DNA of 64,000 nucleotides from Acidimicrobiaceae bacterium (GTDB lineage: Bacteria; Actinomycetota; Acidimicrobiia; Acidimicrobiales; Aldehydirespiratoraceae): contig VYFQ01000002.1 of the NCBI GenBank assembly GCA_009842325.1, positions 124,001-188,000 of the forward strand, given 5' to 3'. Below, one piece after another: positions 44,243 to 53,116 of the stretch (position 1 is its first letter; every line of letters begins with the position of its first letter). The position numbers and the translations under genes were made by a program. The notes beneath the pieces were generated by a model that was not told where the DNA came from, ran no database searches, and saw only the letters and a list, made by a program, of their open reading frames with translations.

Positions 44243-45730
44243 GTGGGTTCACGAATCCGGCCCATACGGGCGAGGCCGTGGCCCGAGCGTCCGGCTGGAG
44301 AGCTCGTGGGCGACCTCGAAGGACCCGTCGCCGCCGTGGGCGCCGACGGCACTGTCGAGCCCTTGGGATCACCGTGGCGAGTGGGCTGGGCCGTCGGAGC
44401 TGAGGACCGCTGGCACGTTGCGGCCGAGGAGGCCGCCGTCCGCACCCGCCTGGTCGACGACATGCCGGTCGTGGCCACGGCCATGAAGGTTCCCGGCGGC
44501 GATGTGGTGCTGAGAGCCGCCGCGGGGCTCACCGCGGGGGGTCGGTCGGTCGTGCTGGAGTTCACCAACGCGTCACCGGTTCCCGTGAGCCTGGCCGTAG
44601 GTGTGACCGGCTCGATCCATTCCGCCGCCGCCAAGGGATCCTGCCTCCTGGCCGATGGCCGGGTCGCAGTGGATCTGGGCTGTGCACCCGGAGGGACGGT
44701 GGCCGTCGACAACGGCGAGACATGGCCGGCCATTCGGGCTGAGCCGCCCAGGCGCGATTGCGAAGCCCGAAGCCGCGCAGGGCTGGCTTCGGCTGCGGCC
44801 GTAGTCCCGTTGGTCCCTGGGGCGCCGCTGCGGACCACCGTCCCCATTGACGGTGGAGCCGTGGCGGGCAGCTCGCCGGAGGAGATAGCGGCAGGTTGGC
44901 GGGTCGTGGTGGAGCGGGCCGCCTCGCTTGATCTTCCCGATGAGGCCGCGGTCCGGACATGGCGGCGTGGGATCGCAGCGTCGGTCTTGGGTGCGGGTAG
45001 TGCGGAGCCGCTGGCTGCGGCTCGGGCCGCAGCCGTGCTCGACCGGGTGGGCCTGCCCGACGAGGCCGACCGGGCCAGGGAGGTGCTGGTCGGAGCGGCC
45101 GGCCGGTCGCGCCTGCCGCCGCCGGCGGCAGCGGCCGCGCTGCGGGCTCTGGCGTCCCGCCGGCTGCGAGCTGGCCGGGTCTCTCCGCTCGCGGACTGGG
45201 CGGGTCCACTGGCTGAGGCTGCGGCCGCGGGCGGCTGCCTCGACCCGATCACGCTGGAGCAGGTGGCCGCCGCCCTGGAGACAGAGGAACCCTCCGCCGC
45301 CCGTGACGCTCGCCGCCTGCTGGCCACCACAACATCGACCGCTTCCATGTCACCGGCGGCTTCGAGCGCCGACGGCCTCGCCAAGGCGGTGCGGAACAGC
45401 CTCGCCTTCGGCGGTGACGGCGTCGCCGGAGTCGAGGCCCTGCTGGACTGCTTGGTCACCGAATCCGCCGATCGCCTCGTGGTGCTGCCGGCACCGTCCG
45501 AGGCATGGAACCGAGCCCCGGTCGACGCCCGCTCGCTCGTGACCCGTCACGGCGTGCTGTCGTTCTCGGTTCGCTGGCACGGTTCCCGGCCGGCGCTGCT
45601 GTGGGAGCTACCGACTGTCAAGGGTCAGGATTCCTCTGGGACGACGGTGTGCTGCGGGCTCGACCAATCGTGGCGGTCCGAAGCCAGGGCCGGCGAGGCT
45701 CTGCTGGAGCCGGGGACGATCGGCGCGTAG
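44243..45730 (+). CDS. Unknown 495-residue protein
   Basis: Not recognised. It starts at GTG 44243, 11 bp after gpsA, and has the same codon bias as its neighbours. Residues about 20-200 are beta-rich and read like a sugar-binding or glycoside-hydrolase accessory fold (VVLEFTNASPVPVSLAVGV). Residues about 220-400 are Ala-rich helices reminiscent of an alpha/alpha toroid, as in debranching enzymes, without identifiable catalytic residues. The C-terminal part returns to beta strands (GVLSFSVRWHGSRPALLWEL). No signal peptide or membrane helix. A carbohydrate-related role is a guess. Confidence 0.75.
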   Translation: MGSRIRPIRARPWPERPAGELVGDLEGPVAAVGADGTVEPLGSPWRVGWAVGAEDRWHVAAEEAAVRTRLVDDMPVVATAMKVPGGDVVLRAAAGLTAGGRSVVLEFTNASPVPVSLAVGVTGSIHSAAAKGSCLLADGRVAVDLGCAPGGTVAVDNGETWPAIRAEPPRRDCEARSRAGLASAAAVVPLVPGAPLRTTVPIDGGAVAGSSPEEIAAGWRVVVERAASLDLPDEAAVRTWRRGIAASVLGAGSAEPLAAARAAAVLDRVGLPDEADRAREVLVGAAGRSRLPPPAAAAALRALASRRLRAGRVSPLADWAGPLAEAAAAGGCLDPITLEQVAAALETEEPSAARDARRLLATTTSTASMSPAASSADGLAKAVRNSLAFGGDGVAGVEALLDCLVTESADRLVVLPAPSEAWNRAPVDARSLVTRHGVLSFSVRWHGSRPALLWELPTVKGQDSSGTTVCCGLDQSWRSEARAGEALLEPGTIGA

Positions 45731-45790
45731 ACGAACTGGCGGGAGGCAGCGGCGTTGGTGGCGGAGAGCGGCGTGTGTCACACTGCACCC

Positions 45791-45994
45791 ATGGAATCGC
45801 ACGCCCTGCCCGCAGCCGTACCAGCCCTTCCCGACGTCGATGTTCCGGTGTGGGCCTGGGCGCTCGTCGCGCTCGCCGTGGTGGTCTCCTACTTCGTCAT
45901 GCTCGAGAACGGCGTCGTGCTCAGCCAGGTCGCCGAGACCCTCCACGAATTCTTCCACGACGGCCGTCACTTCGCTGGCGTGCCCTGCCACTGA
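45791..45994 (+). CDS. cbtB: Cobalt transporter subunit CbtB
   Basis: 67 residues from ATG 45791; GTG 45755 would add 12. One transmembrane helix (VWAWALVALAVVVSYFVML) is followed by a His-rich tail HEFFHDGRHFAGVPCH, the family hallmark for capturing Co2+. Pairs with cbtA 16 bp downstream. No cobalamin-riboswitch-like structure is visible in the 60 bp upstream. Its position at the edge of the nitrile hydratase cluster suggests it feeds cobalt to that enzyme as well as to B12. Confidence 0.85.
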   Translation: MESHALPAAVPALPDVDVPVWAWALVALAVVVSYFVMLENGVVLSQVAETLHEFFHDGRHFAGVPCH

Positions 45995-46010
45995 GCGCTC
46001 CACCGGCCAC

Positions 46011-46715
46011 ATGAAGCGGATCCTGGGGATCGGCTGCCTGGCCGGTCTGGCCGCGGGCGCCGCAGCGGCCCTGTTCGCGGCGACCGCCGGCCGGGGGCCG
46101 ATACGCGACGCCATCGCCCTGGAGGACAGCATCAGTCACGCCACCAGCGGCGCCCACCACGAGGACCTCTTCAGCCGGGGAGTGCAGGAGATCGGCGGCG
46201 CGGTAGGGCTGGTCGCCTTCGGGCTGGCTCTGGGCGTCATCTTCTCCGTCGTGCTCGCCGCGGTGGGGCCCCGGCTGGCCGCGTTCACGCCACTGGCGGC
46301 CTCGTTGCGGCTCGGGCTCTTCGGGTTCGTGGCCGTGGTCCTGGTGCCCTTCCTGAAGTATCCCGCCAACCCGCCGGCCGTCGGCGACCCCGACACCGTC
46401 AACGAGCGCACCGTCTTGTACTTCGCCGTGTTGGGCCTCTCGATCCTGCTCACCTGGGCCGTGTGGCGGTTCCATCTAGGGGTCTCCCTGGCTCCGGTGG
46501 CCAAGGCGTGGGCGACGGCCGCGCTCTACGGCGTGGGTCTCGCCGTGATCTTCCTGGCCCTGCCCGGGAACCCCGATTCCATTGACGCGCCTGCCGACCT
46601 CGTGTGGCGGTTCCGCCTGGCCTCGCTGGGAGGCCTGGCCGCGGCCTGGGCGACGCTGGCCCTGGTTACCGGCACGCTGTTCTCGAGATCCGCCTCCTCT
46701 CAAGCTTCGGCGTAG
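46011..46715 (+). CDS. cbtA: Cobalt transporter subunit CbtA
   Basis: 234-residue membrane protein with about six helices and a metal-binding loop HATSGAHHEDLF near residue 45, typical of CbtA. Start ATG 46011. Works with CbtB in cobalt uptake. The ending VTGTLFSRSASSQASA overlaps the convergent glycosyltransferase by 16 bases. Confidence 0.86.
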   Translation: MKRILGIGCLAGLAAGAAAALFAATAGRGPIRDAIALEDSISHATSGAHHEDLFSRGVQEIGGAVGLVAFGLALGVIFSVVLAAVGPRLAAFTPLAASLRLGLFGFVAVVLVPFLKYPANPPAVGDPDTVNERTVLYFAVLGLSILLTWAVWRFHLGVSLAPVAKAWATAALYGVGLAVIFLALPGNPDSIDAPADLVWRFRLASLGGLAAAWATLALVTGTLFSRSASSQASA

Positions 46716-47857
46716 ATCTCTATGTGGCGTCGGGCGGTGCTGGTCCACGAGTAGCGGTCCGCCGTGACGGCTCCAGCCGACCGCAGGCGGCGCACCAGTT
46801 CCCGGTCGTCTCGCACCCGGGCCATGCCGGCCGCCAGCGAGGCAGGGTCGGCCGCCCCGGTCAACACCGCGTCGACATCATGGGTCAGGAACTCCCGGAA
46901 GACCTCGATGTCGGAGGCGACCACCGGCAGCCCGGCGGCCAGAGCCTCCAGCACGACCAGGCCCCAGCCCTCGCTGATCGACGGGAACACGAAGCTGTCG
47001 GCCGCACCGAACCAGCCGGGCAGTTCCCCGTCGGGCACCGTGCCCACCAGCACCACATCGTCTCCCAGACGCAAGCCGTGGGAGCCCAGCGACCCCAGCA
47101 CCTCGTCCCGGTAGGCCTGATAGTCCTGGAAGGAGTGGCCGCCCACCACGGCCAGCATCGGGCGCGGGCCCGGCATGGCCTTCAGCAGGCCCAGCGCCTC
47201 GACCAGATAGCGCGAGCCCTTGCGGGGCTCGATGCCTCCCACCGTCAGGTACACGTGGCGTTCGCCGGCGTTGATCCTTGACCGCAGCGCGTCGCGCTCC
47301 TCCGCAGATCGAGCCGCGCCCGCGAAGCGCTCGACCCGCACACCGTTGGTGACCACGGCCGCCTTCACGCCGTAATCGTCCAGCAGGCGCCGCCTCCACG
47401 GCTCGCTTACCACCAGCACCCGGTCCGGCTCGGTGATGGCCGCGTCCTGGCACTCGATCAGCGCCCGGGTGGTGAAGTCGTCTATGTGGTGGACCGTGCG
47501 GAACAGCCGGAACCGGGCTCCCCGGTCGCGAACCCGGGCCGCGGCTCGGGCCGAGATGCAGTCTTGGGTGTGCACGATGTCGAAACGGTCCGCGAGGTCG
47601 GCGCCAAGGCCCGATTCGAGAGCATCGATGTGGGAGAACACCCGCTCGGTCAGGGTGCCCGCCCGGGTCGGCGCCTCGACGATGTGCACCGGCACTGAAG
47701 TGGGCCGGAAGAACCCCTCAGCCGGGTCGCCCAAGGCGACCAGCGTCACGTCGACACCCTCCGCGGCCAGAGCCTCGGCCAGCTCCACGCTGTGCACCGC
47801 CCCGCCCCGGGGCCTCACCGAGTAGGTGGCAATGGCGACACGCGCCGTCAGGGTCAC
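46700..47857 (-). CDS. Glycosyltransferase of the Nit1C cluster (MSMEG_0565 family)
   Basis: 385-residue GT4-type glycosyltransferase. The N-terminus ARVAIATYSVRPRGGAVHSVELAEALAAEGVDVTLVALG is the signature that distinguishes the MSMEG_0565 family from other GT4 enzymes. TVGGIEPRKGSRYLVEALGLL and PSISEGWGLVVLEALAAGLPVVASD form the donor site. Members are found almost only next to the nitrilase, radical SAM, GNAT and AIR-synthase-like genes of Nit1C; their product is unknown. It starts with GTG overlapping the fdrA-like stop, so it is in one operon with carbamate kinase and FdrA. Confidence 0.85.
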   Translation of the reverse strand: MTLTARVAIATYSVRPRGGAVHSVELAEALAAEGVDVTLVALGDPAEGFFRPTSVPVHIVEAPTRAGTLTERVFSHIDALESGLGADLADRFDIVHTQDCISARAAARVRDRGARFRLFRTVHHIDDFTTRALIECQDAAITEPDRVLVVSEPWRRRLLDDYGVKAAVVTNGVRVERFAGAARSAEERDALRSRINAGERHVYLTVGGIEPRKGSRYLVEALGLLKAMPGPRPMLAVVGGHSFQDYQAYRDEVLGSLGSHGLRLGDDVVLVGTVPDGELPGWFGAADSFVFPSISEGWGLVVLEALAAGLPVVASDIEVFREFLTHDVDAVLTGAADPASLAAGMARVRDDRELVRRLRSAGAVTADRYSWTSTARRHIEIYAEA

Positions 47858-49407
47858 GCCGTCAGGCTTGTCGACAGGTCGTGATGGACGAGCGCCGGGT
47901 CGCGGTTCACGAGCGCGGCCGCGGCCAGAGCGGCCCGGGCGTTGGTCTCAGCCACGACGCAGCCCGCTTCCCGCATGATCGAACGCTGCCGCTCGAAGCC
48001 CTGGGGATCCCGGTCGGTGCCCAGCACGTAGGCCACGACGGCTGCCCCCGACGCCACAATCTCGGCCGCGGCCGGAGCGAGCATGGCGGCCGGGTCCGGA
48101 TGGGCGCCGTCTCCGATGACCACGTCGAGCAGCACCGCCGCCACCGTCGGATCCGAGACCTGGTCGCGCAGCCATTCGAGCCTTGCCTCGGGATCGATCA
48201 TGGGGTGGGGGCGTCCCACCGTGAACTCCTCCTCGCCCAGATCCAGGCACACGTGGCCGTCGGGTGGGCCGGGTAGCCCCCATTCAGGGTCGAGCGGCGT
48301 GTTGGAGAACACCGGGCCGATGTGGCGGCTGGCGATGGTCATCGCCTCGTAGGCCAGGGTGCCCCCGCTGAACAGTCCCACCATCCGTCTCCGGCGCTGG
48401 TCGAGTGAGGTGGAGAGCCGGGCTGTCTCGGCGTCGATCGTGCCGATCGGGTCGGCGCCGGTGTGGCCGAGGCGATCCAGGGACTCCACCACGCCCTGCT
48501 CGAGCGTGTTGCACACCGCTACTCCCCGTGCCGCAGCCACGGGCCGGTCCAGACCGATCAGAGCGGCCACGATTGGCTTGTTGGTGGCCTTGGCCAGCAG
48601 ACGCTCGGCCACAGCCGGAGCCGGCGGCTTGGAGACCAGCAGGATCAGCTTCGTTCCGTCGTGACGCTCGAACGCCTCCATCGCGGCTTCGGCCATGAGC
48701 CCGCCGACGTCTTCGGACAGGTCGCGGCCCCCCACGCCGATCACATGTGAGACACCGGATCCCCAGCGGTCGAGCAGCGTCATGGCCTCCTGGGCGCCCG
48801 TGCCAGCGGCCGCGACCACTCCCACCGGCCCGGGCGCCACCCGGTTGGAGAAGCCGAGCCCAACCCCGCCCAGTGCCGCCGTGCCCGCTCCCGGCCCCAT
48901 GACCAGTCGGCCCAGGGAGCGTGCCCGCTGCTTGAGATCGATCTCGTCGGCCAGGGGCACGTTGTCGCTGAACAGCAGCACGTCGAGGTCGCGGGTCAGG
49001 GCCTTGTGAGCCTCCAGCGCCGCGTAAGGGCCCGGAACGGAGAGGATGGCGACGTTGGCCTCCGGCGCCACGACCAGAGCCTCGTCCAGGTCGGCGGGGC
49101 GTGTGCCTGCAGGCGGGGCGCCGGTGCCGGTCGACCCGCTCTCCTCGAATAGCACCGCCCAGGCTCTCAACAGAGCCGCCGGCAAGTGCTCGTCGGTGCC
49201 CCTGATCGCGAGGACGAGGTCGTTGGCCGCGGCACCGTCCAGCCCTTCGGTCACTCCCTCGTCGAGCAGGACCTCCAGGTTGGCCGGCGTGGCCATGAGC
49301 GCCCAGGCCCAGTCGACGCCGGGAGCCTCCAGCATGGCGCGAGTCGCCTCGAGCAGTCGCACGCTGTCGACGTAGCAGTCTGCGACAACCTTGGCTCTGG
49401 CGGTCAT
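47854..49407 (-). CDS. fdrA: FdrA-like protein, oxamate carbamoyltransferase subunit (AllF-like)
   Basis: 517 residues from ATG 49407. The FdrA family has a succinyl-CoA-synthetase-like fold: nucleotide/CoA-binding part VVAAAGTGAQEAMTLLDRWGSGVSHVIGVGGRDLSEDVGG near residue 195, and the C-terminal PHPMIDPEARLEWLRDQVSDPTVAAVLLDVVIGDGAHPDPA block. In E. coli, FdrA (AllF) with the DUF1116 and DUF2877 proteins forms the enzyme that splits oxalurate phosphorolytically to oxamate and carbamoyl phosphate. All partners are in this window (DUF2877 at 52256, DUF1116 at 61814, kinase at 49466). The actual acceptor or donor here may differ from oxamate. Confidence 0.88.
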   Translation of the reverse strand: MTARAKVVADCYVDSVRLLEATRAMLEAPGVDWAWALMATPANLEVLLDEGVTEGLDGAAANDLVLAIRGTDEHLPAALLRAWAVLFEESGSTGTGAPPAGTRPADLDEALVVAPEANVAILSVPGPYAALEAHKALTRDLDVLLFSDNVPLADEIDLKQRARSLGRLVMGPGAGTAALGGVGLGFSNRVAPGPVGVVAAAGTGAQEAMTLLDRWGSGVSHVIGVGGRDLSEDVGGLMAEAAMEAFERHDGTKLILLVSKPPAPAVAERLLAKATNKPIVAALIGLDRPVAAARGVAVCNTLEQGVVESLDRLGHTGADPIGTIDAETARLSTSLDQRRRRMVGLFSGGTLAYEAMTIASRHIGPVFSNTPLDPEWGLPGPPDGHVCLDLGEEEFTVGRPHPMIDPEARLEWLRDQVSDPTVAAVLLDVVIGDGAHPDPAAMLAPAAAEIVASGAAVVAYVLGTDRDPQGFERQRSIMREAGCVVAETNARAALAAAALVNRDPALVHHDLSTSLTA

Positions 49408-49465
49408 GGCATGGATCCGCCAGGAGATCGGCGCGGGCACGCCGACGACGAATGGCAGGCCCCTG

Positions 49466-50434
49466 TCACAGCACTGGGTCGGGCACGATCAGTGTCCCCC
49501 GGGGACCCTCGATCACGCCGCCGGGCTCATCGAGGGTCGCGTACACGAGCTCCGGCGTGGTTATCGCTGAGATCCGCCCCGTGGCCTCCACGAACTCGAT
49601 GGCCGCCTCCACCTTGGGTCCCATGCTGCCGGGAGGGAACTGGCCGTCGGCCAGGTGGCGCCGGGCAACCGATGCGGTCATCTCGGTGACGGTCCGCTCC
49701 TGGGAGGTGCCGAAGTTGAGGCGCACCGCGTCCACACCGGTCACCATAACCAGGGCCTGGGCGCCCACGGAATCGGCGATCCTCTCTGCGGCGAAGTCCT
49801 TGTCGATGACCGCGTCCACCCCCCGGTAGGCGCCGTCGGCCGAGCGCGACACCGGGATCCCGCCGCCTCCGCCGGCCACGACTATGTATCCGAGGTCGAC
49901 CAGCGTCGATATGGCCGGAGCCTCGATAGGGGCCATCGGCCGCGGCGACGGGACCACCCGCCGGTAGCCCCGCCCCGAATCCTCGACCATGGTCCACCCC
50001 CGCACCGATGTCAGCGCGTCCGCCTCGGTCTGGTCGAAGAATGGGCCGATGGGCTTGGTGGGGTGCGACAGGGCAGGATCGCCGGGGTCGACCTCGACAT
50101 GCGTGATGACGGACACCGCGCCGGTGATCTCGCGCTTGCACACTTCATTGAGCGCCAGGCAGATCAGACTCCCCAACTGCCCTTGCGTCATGGCTCCCAG
50201 AGTGAACAACGGCAGCGCGGGCACCAGGTCGGTCGAGCCCTCGTGCTGGATGGCCAGGTTGCCGACCTGGGGGCCATTGCCGTGGACGATCACCACGTTC
50301 CATCCCTTCCGGATCAATGATCGCACCGACAGGGCCATGGCGAGGGCGTTGGCGTATTGCTCCTCCAGGGTGCCGCGCTGGTCCTCGCGTATGAGTGCAT
50401 TGCCTCCGAGAGCGAGAATTGCGGTCTCGGCCAA
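49466..50434 (-). CDS. Carbamate kinase
   Basis: Converts carbamoyl phosphate and ADP to ATP, ammonia and CO2 (reversible). 322 residues with amino-acid-kinase motifs LALGGNALI, VVIVHGNGPQVGNLA, IVVAGGGGGIPV and DAVIDKDFAAERIA. Directly upstream of the FdrA-like gene (58 bp apart), so it is the AllK-type partner that harvests carbamoyl phosphate; there are no arginine deiminase genes in the window. Divergent from the unknown gene at 50600. Confidence 0.93.
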   Translation of the reverse strand: MAETAILALGGNALIREDQRGTLEEQYANALAMALSVRSLIRKGWNVVIVHGNGPQVGNLAIQHEGSTDLVPALPLFTLGAMTQGQLGSLICLALNEVCKREITGAVSVITHVEVDPGDPALSHPTKPIGPFFDQTEADALTSVRGWTMVEDSGRGYRRVVPSPRPMAPIEAPAISTLVDLGYIVVAGGGGGIPVSRSADGAYRGVDAVIDKDFAAERIADSVGAQALVMVTGVDAVRLNFGTSQERTVTEMTASVARRHLADGQFPPGSMGPKVEAAIEFVEATGRISAITTPELVYATLDEPGGVIEGPRGTLIVPDPVL

Positions 50435-50515
50435 GGCTCACTCCTCTCGCCAGACCCGCCAGACCCGCCGGGACCGGCACCGAGCCCACGAATCTGCCGA
50501 TAGCAGAACCGACTT

Positions 50516-50527
50516 TCTTATAGTAGA
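50516..50527. promoter_or_regulatory. Shared 12-bp motif in divergent promoter region
   Basis: TCTTATAGTAGA lies in the 165-bp gap between carbamate kinase (-) and the unknown gene at 50600 (+). Eleven of twelve bases recur at 57703-57714 before the nitrile hydratase genes. It contains TATAGT, a fair -10 hexamer, and is an AT-rich island in a 70% GC background. Either a shared promoter type or an operator for cluster co-regulation. Confidence 0.4.
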
Positions 50528-50599
50528 TGAGAGGCGAGGGACCATGCCAAGCCTCGGGTCCACCGGGGTGAGGCTGGAGCCGGCAAGGAGCCGACCACG

Positions 50600-51292
50600 A
50601 TGTCCGAAGGTGTGAGCGACGCAGACCCCACCGCGGTGCAGGCCGGGCACGGGGACGCGGACCCCACCGCCGTGCTGGCCGCCCACTGGAACGAGAGCGA
50701 GCGCCGCCTGTATCCGACGGCCACCACTAACCCCGACGCCTACCAGTCGGCCGTGAAGCTGGTCCGGGCCGTGGCCGACGCTCTAGTTGATGTCTCCGAT
50801 CTCGGGGAGCTGGTCCAGCGCTGGGAGTATCGCTCCGCCGTCCTGGACGCAGCGGTCCGCGCCACCGGCGAGACGGTCGCCTACGGCCTCACGGAGGCGA
50901 CTGCCGGCTGCGGTTTCGCCATCCGCCGCCGCGAGTTGCTGAACGAGCGGGCCGAGCGTGAGCGCCGGGAACGCATCGCGGCGGCACGGGATGCGGGCGA
51001 GATGTGGGCGGTGATCCACGAGCAGGGCGACCTGGGCTCCGGCCTCGCCGATCCCTACCAATGCATGGAGATGCACCTGCCCACCGGGCTGGCCGTCGTG
51101 AGCATGGTCGAGCCCGACCCGTCGACCATGACCCCCGTCTACGTGGTGACGGTGACAGAGACGGGGAAGCCCGACCGAGCCAAGCCCGGCATCGACGCCG
51201 GCTCCTTCGAGGATCTGGAGACAGCCGATCCGGAGCTGTTCGAGGACAACCGGCTGGCCATGAGGAGTCGCGTCGAGGCGGCTGGAGCTTGA
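50600..51292 (+). CDS. Unknown 230-residue protein in nitrile/carbamoyl cluster
   Basis: Not recognised. The N-terminus contains a duplicated DADPTAV heptapeptide (about residues 7-13 and 19-25), suggesting a recent internal repeat or an alternative downstream start. Residues 30-115 are helical and Ala-rich, 116-140 a charged helix (LLNERAERERRERIAAARDAGEM), and 140-195 beta strands with PYQCMEMHLPTGLAVVSMVEPDPSTMTPVYVVTV. No signal peptide, membrane helix or clear cofactor motif. It stands alone between the carbamate kinase (divergent) and the AIR-synthase-like gene (convergent, 13 bp apart), so a cluster-specific role is inferred. Confidence 0.7.
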   Translation: MSEGVSDADPTAVQAGHGDADPTAVLAAHWNESERRLYPTATTNPDAYQSAVKLVRAVADALVDVSDLGELVQRWEYRSAVLDAAVRATGETVAYGLTEATAGCGFAIRRRELLNERAERERRERIAAARDAGEMWAVIHEQGDLGSGLADPYQCMEMHLPTGLAVVSMVEPDPSTMTPVYVVTVTETGKPDRAKPGIDAGSFEDLETADPELFEDNRLAMRSRVEAAGA

Positions 51293-51305
51293 GTTGGCCC
51301 TGCCC

Positions 51306-52280
51306 CTAGCTCCACAGTCCGGTGATGGGCTCGCTCTTGAGGTCGAACACCTCGCGGCTCTCGCCGCCCGCTCGCAGAGTCAGCACGCCGCTGCTGTTGA
51401 CGGAACCGGCCACCGCGGCGGCCAGTCCTGCCGAGCGGAACAGGTCCACGCACGGGCCGGGCCGGTCGGTGGTGAGCCAGAACGCATAGGTCGGGAAACA
51501 GACGAGCCAGCGGTCCAGGCTCACTCCGGCCGGTGCCGGCAACCCGTCCAGGTCGATCTCCGCTCCGAGCCTTCCGGGTTCGAGGAGCATGGCCAGCGAG
51601 CCGATGGCCCCGGCCATGCTGACGTCCTTGGCTGCCTGCGCCAGATCCATGCGAGCGGCCTCGGCCAGCAGGCGCACGTCTCGGGCCAGGCGTGGACCCT
51701 GATGTCCGAGTGTGGTGAAGAAGGGGAAGTCGGGCCGCATGCGGCCGTCCAGGCAGCAAGCGAATACGAGGTCCTGACCGGCCCGGGTCCGACTCACCGA
51801 CAGGACCCGGTCGGCGTCTCCCACCGCGAATGCCGACAGCGCCGGTTCACCCGGATGCTCGCTGATGTGGCCGCCGACGATGGGTACGTCATAGAGGTCG
51901 GCCGCTTCGGCCATGCCCTGCAGCGCCTCGACGGCCACGGCAGCTGGCGCCACCACCGTGTTCACGATGCCTCTCGGCACCGCTCCCATGGCGGCCAGAT
52001 CGTTGACGTTCGCGAGCACGGCCGCCACCCCGGCCGCCCGGGGATCGGCCGCCACGAATGCGGGATGCATGGCCTCGCCGCAAACGATCATGGAGCCGAG
52101 ACCGGCCATCTCGACGACGGCGCCGTCGTCGCCCGGTCCGGTCAGCGGATCGGAGGGGCCGACCACCCGGCGGACGGCTCCGATGGCCTGCTTGGCACGA
52201 AGGCCCGCATGGTCCCTGACCGCGGCGACCAAGTCGTCCAGCGATGGAGGCTCAGGTGAGGCTGGCTCCCGAGACGGCAC
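51306..52280 (-). CDS. AIR-synthase-like protein of the Nit1C cluster (sll0787 family)
   Basis: PurM/ThiL/SelD-superfamily ATP-binding protein of about 324 residues. Landmarks are GPGDDGAVVEMAG (Asp cluster for Mg-ATP), AAVLANVNDLAAMGAVPRGIVNTV, IVGGHISEHPGEPALSAFAVG and AAKDVSMAGAIGSLAMLLE. It belongs by eye to the sll0787 type, a constant member of Nit1C gene sets, whose phosphoryl acceptor is unknown. Start is uncertain: GTG 52280 is used, which overlaps divergently with the DUF2877 gene by 25 bases; no clear Shine-Dalgarno is present. Confidence 0.82.
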   Translation of the reverse strand: MPSREPASPEPPSLDDLVAAVRDHAGLRAKQAIGAVRRVVGPSDPLTGPGDDGAVVEMAGLGSMIVCGEAMHPAFVAADPRAAGVAAVLANVNDLAAMGAVPRGIVNTVVAPAAVAVEALQGMAEAADLYDVPIVGGHISEHPGEPALSAFAVGDADRVLSVSRTRAGQDLVFACCLDGRMRPDFPFFTTLGHQGPRLARDVRLLAEAARMDLAQAAKDVSMAGAIGSLAMLLEPGRLGAEIDLDGLPAPAGVSLDRWLVCFPTYAFWLTTDRPGPCVDLFRSAGLAAAVAGSVNSSGVLTLRAGGESREVFDLKSEPITGLWS

Positions 52281-53101
52281 GGCCGCACGGTACAGCAGCG
52301 GCCGGCCCGCTCTCCGCGGTCTCGGTCGGCCAGGCCGTGCTCGAGGCCGCGTCGGAGGGCTTCGCCGGCCGGGTTGCGGGGGTGTTCCGCGACGGGTTCT
52401 ACGTCTCGGGATCCTCCGAGACGTTGTTCGCGGTGCTGGGTCCCGGCGCTTGGCCAGGGCCACTGCATCTTGTCGTCGTTGAGCTACCCGATCTCCCGGG
52501 CCGGCACGACCGGGTGAGCGTCGGCGGAGGAGTCCTTACCGCGGGCCGGCTGACGGTCCGCCTCGACGGGTGCGAGCTCTGGGCGCCGAGCCTGCCCGAG
52601 CACCTCGGTGCCGACTCACGGGCATGGCAGGACCTGGCTGCGTGTCCCGCTCCCGAACTGGCCACCGTCTGGGAAGCGGTGACCGGCGATGTCGGCCGCG
52701 GCGACCTGACGGCTGCAACCCGCCGGCTCCAGGGTCGCGGAACCGGGCTAACCCCCAGTGGCGACGACGTGCTGGCCGGCATCCTGCTAGTCGGTGCCAT
52801 CGACCCGAGCCGCCGGCCTGACCTCGCCCACCTGGCCCTCGAGGCCCGCACCACCCGGCTGAGTCGCGCCTTCCTGCGCTGGGCCGCGGCCGGCCACAGC
52901 ATCCAGCCCTCGCATGCCCTGCTGGACGCCTCTGCCTCCGGCGATCACGCCGGGATGCGCGAGGCCGCGGCGTCGCTGGCTGGCGTGGGCGCCACGTCAG
53001 GCCGGGCGCTCGTGGCCGGCATCGCGCTGGCCGCCACCGGACTCGCTCTCACGAGCGCACGTACAATGACCCCCCGGCCCGCTGACGTGCGACGCCGGTG
53101 A
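52256..53101 (+). CDS. DUF2877 protein, oxamate carbamoyltransferase subunit (AllH-like)
   Basis: 281 residues from GTG 52256, chosen because GGAGG lies five bases upstream; ATG 52244 is an alternative. The family signature GLTPSGDDVLAGILLVGAI is near residue 165, and SRAFLRWAAAGHSIQPSHALLDA follows. DUF2877 proteins are the AllH/YlbF partner of FdrA and DUF1116 in oxalurate/oxamate metabolism. First gene of a long plus-strand run reaching the end of the window. Confidence 0.85.
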   Translation: MRLAPETARPHGTAAAGPLSAVSVGQAVLEAASEGFAGRVAGVFRDGFYVSGSSETLFAVLGPGAWPGPLHLVVVELPDLPGRHDRVSVGGGVLTAGRLTVRLDGCELWAPSLPEHLGADSRAWQDLAACPAPELATVWEAVTGDVGRGDLTAATRRLQGRGTGLTPSGDDVLAGILLVGAIDPSRRPDLAHLALEARTTRLSRAFLRWAAAGHSIQPSHALLDASASGDHAGMREAAASLAGVGATSGRALVAGIALAATGLALTSARTMTPRPADVRRR

Positions 53102-53116
53102 GGAGAGATCGCCTAG

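Noticed and set aside
45731..45790. Cobalamin riboswitch before cbtB
   Set aside because: Only 60 bases separate the genes, too short for the aptamer, and no convincing B12-box structure is seen.
50600..51292. Homologue of the Nit1C protein MSMEG_0572/sll0783
   Set aside because: Position is suggestive, but length, composition and the DADPTAV repeat do not match what I know of that family.
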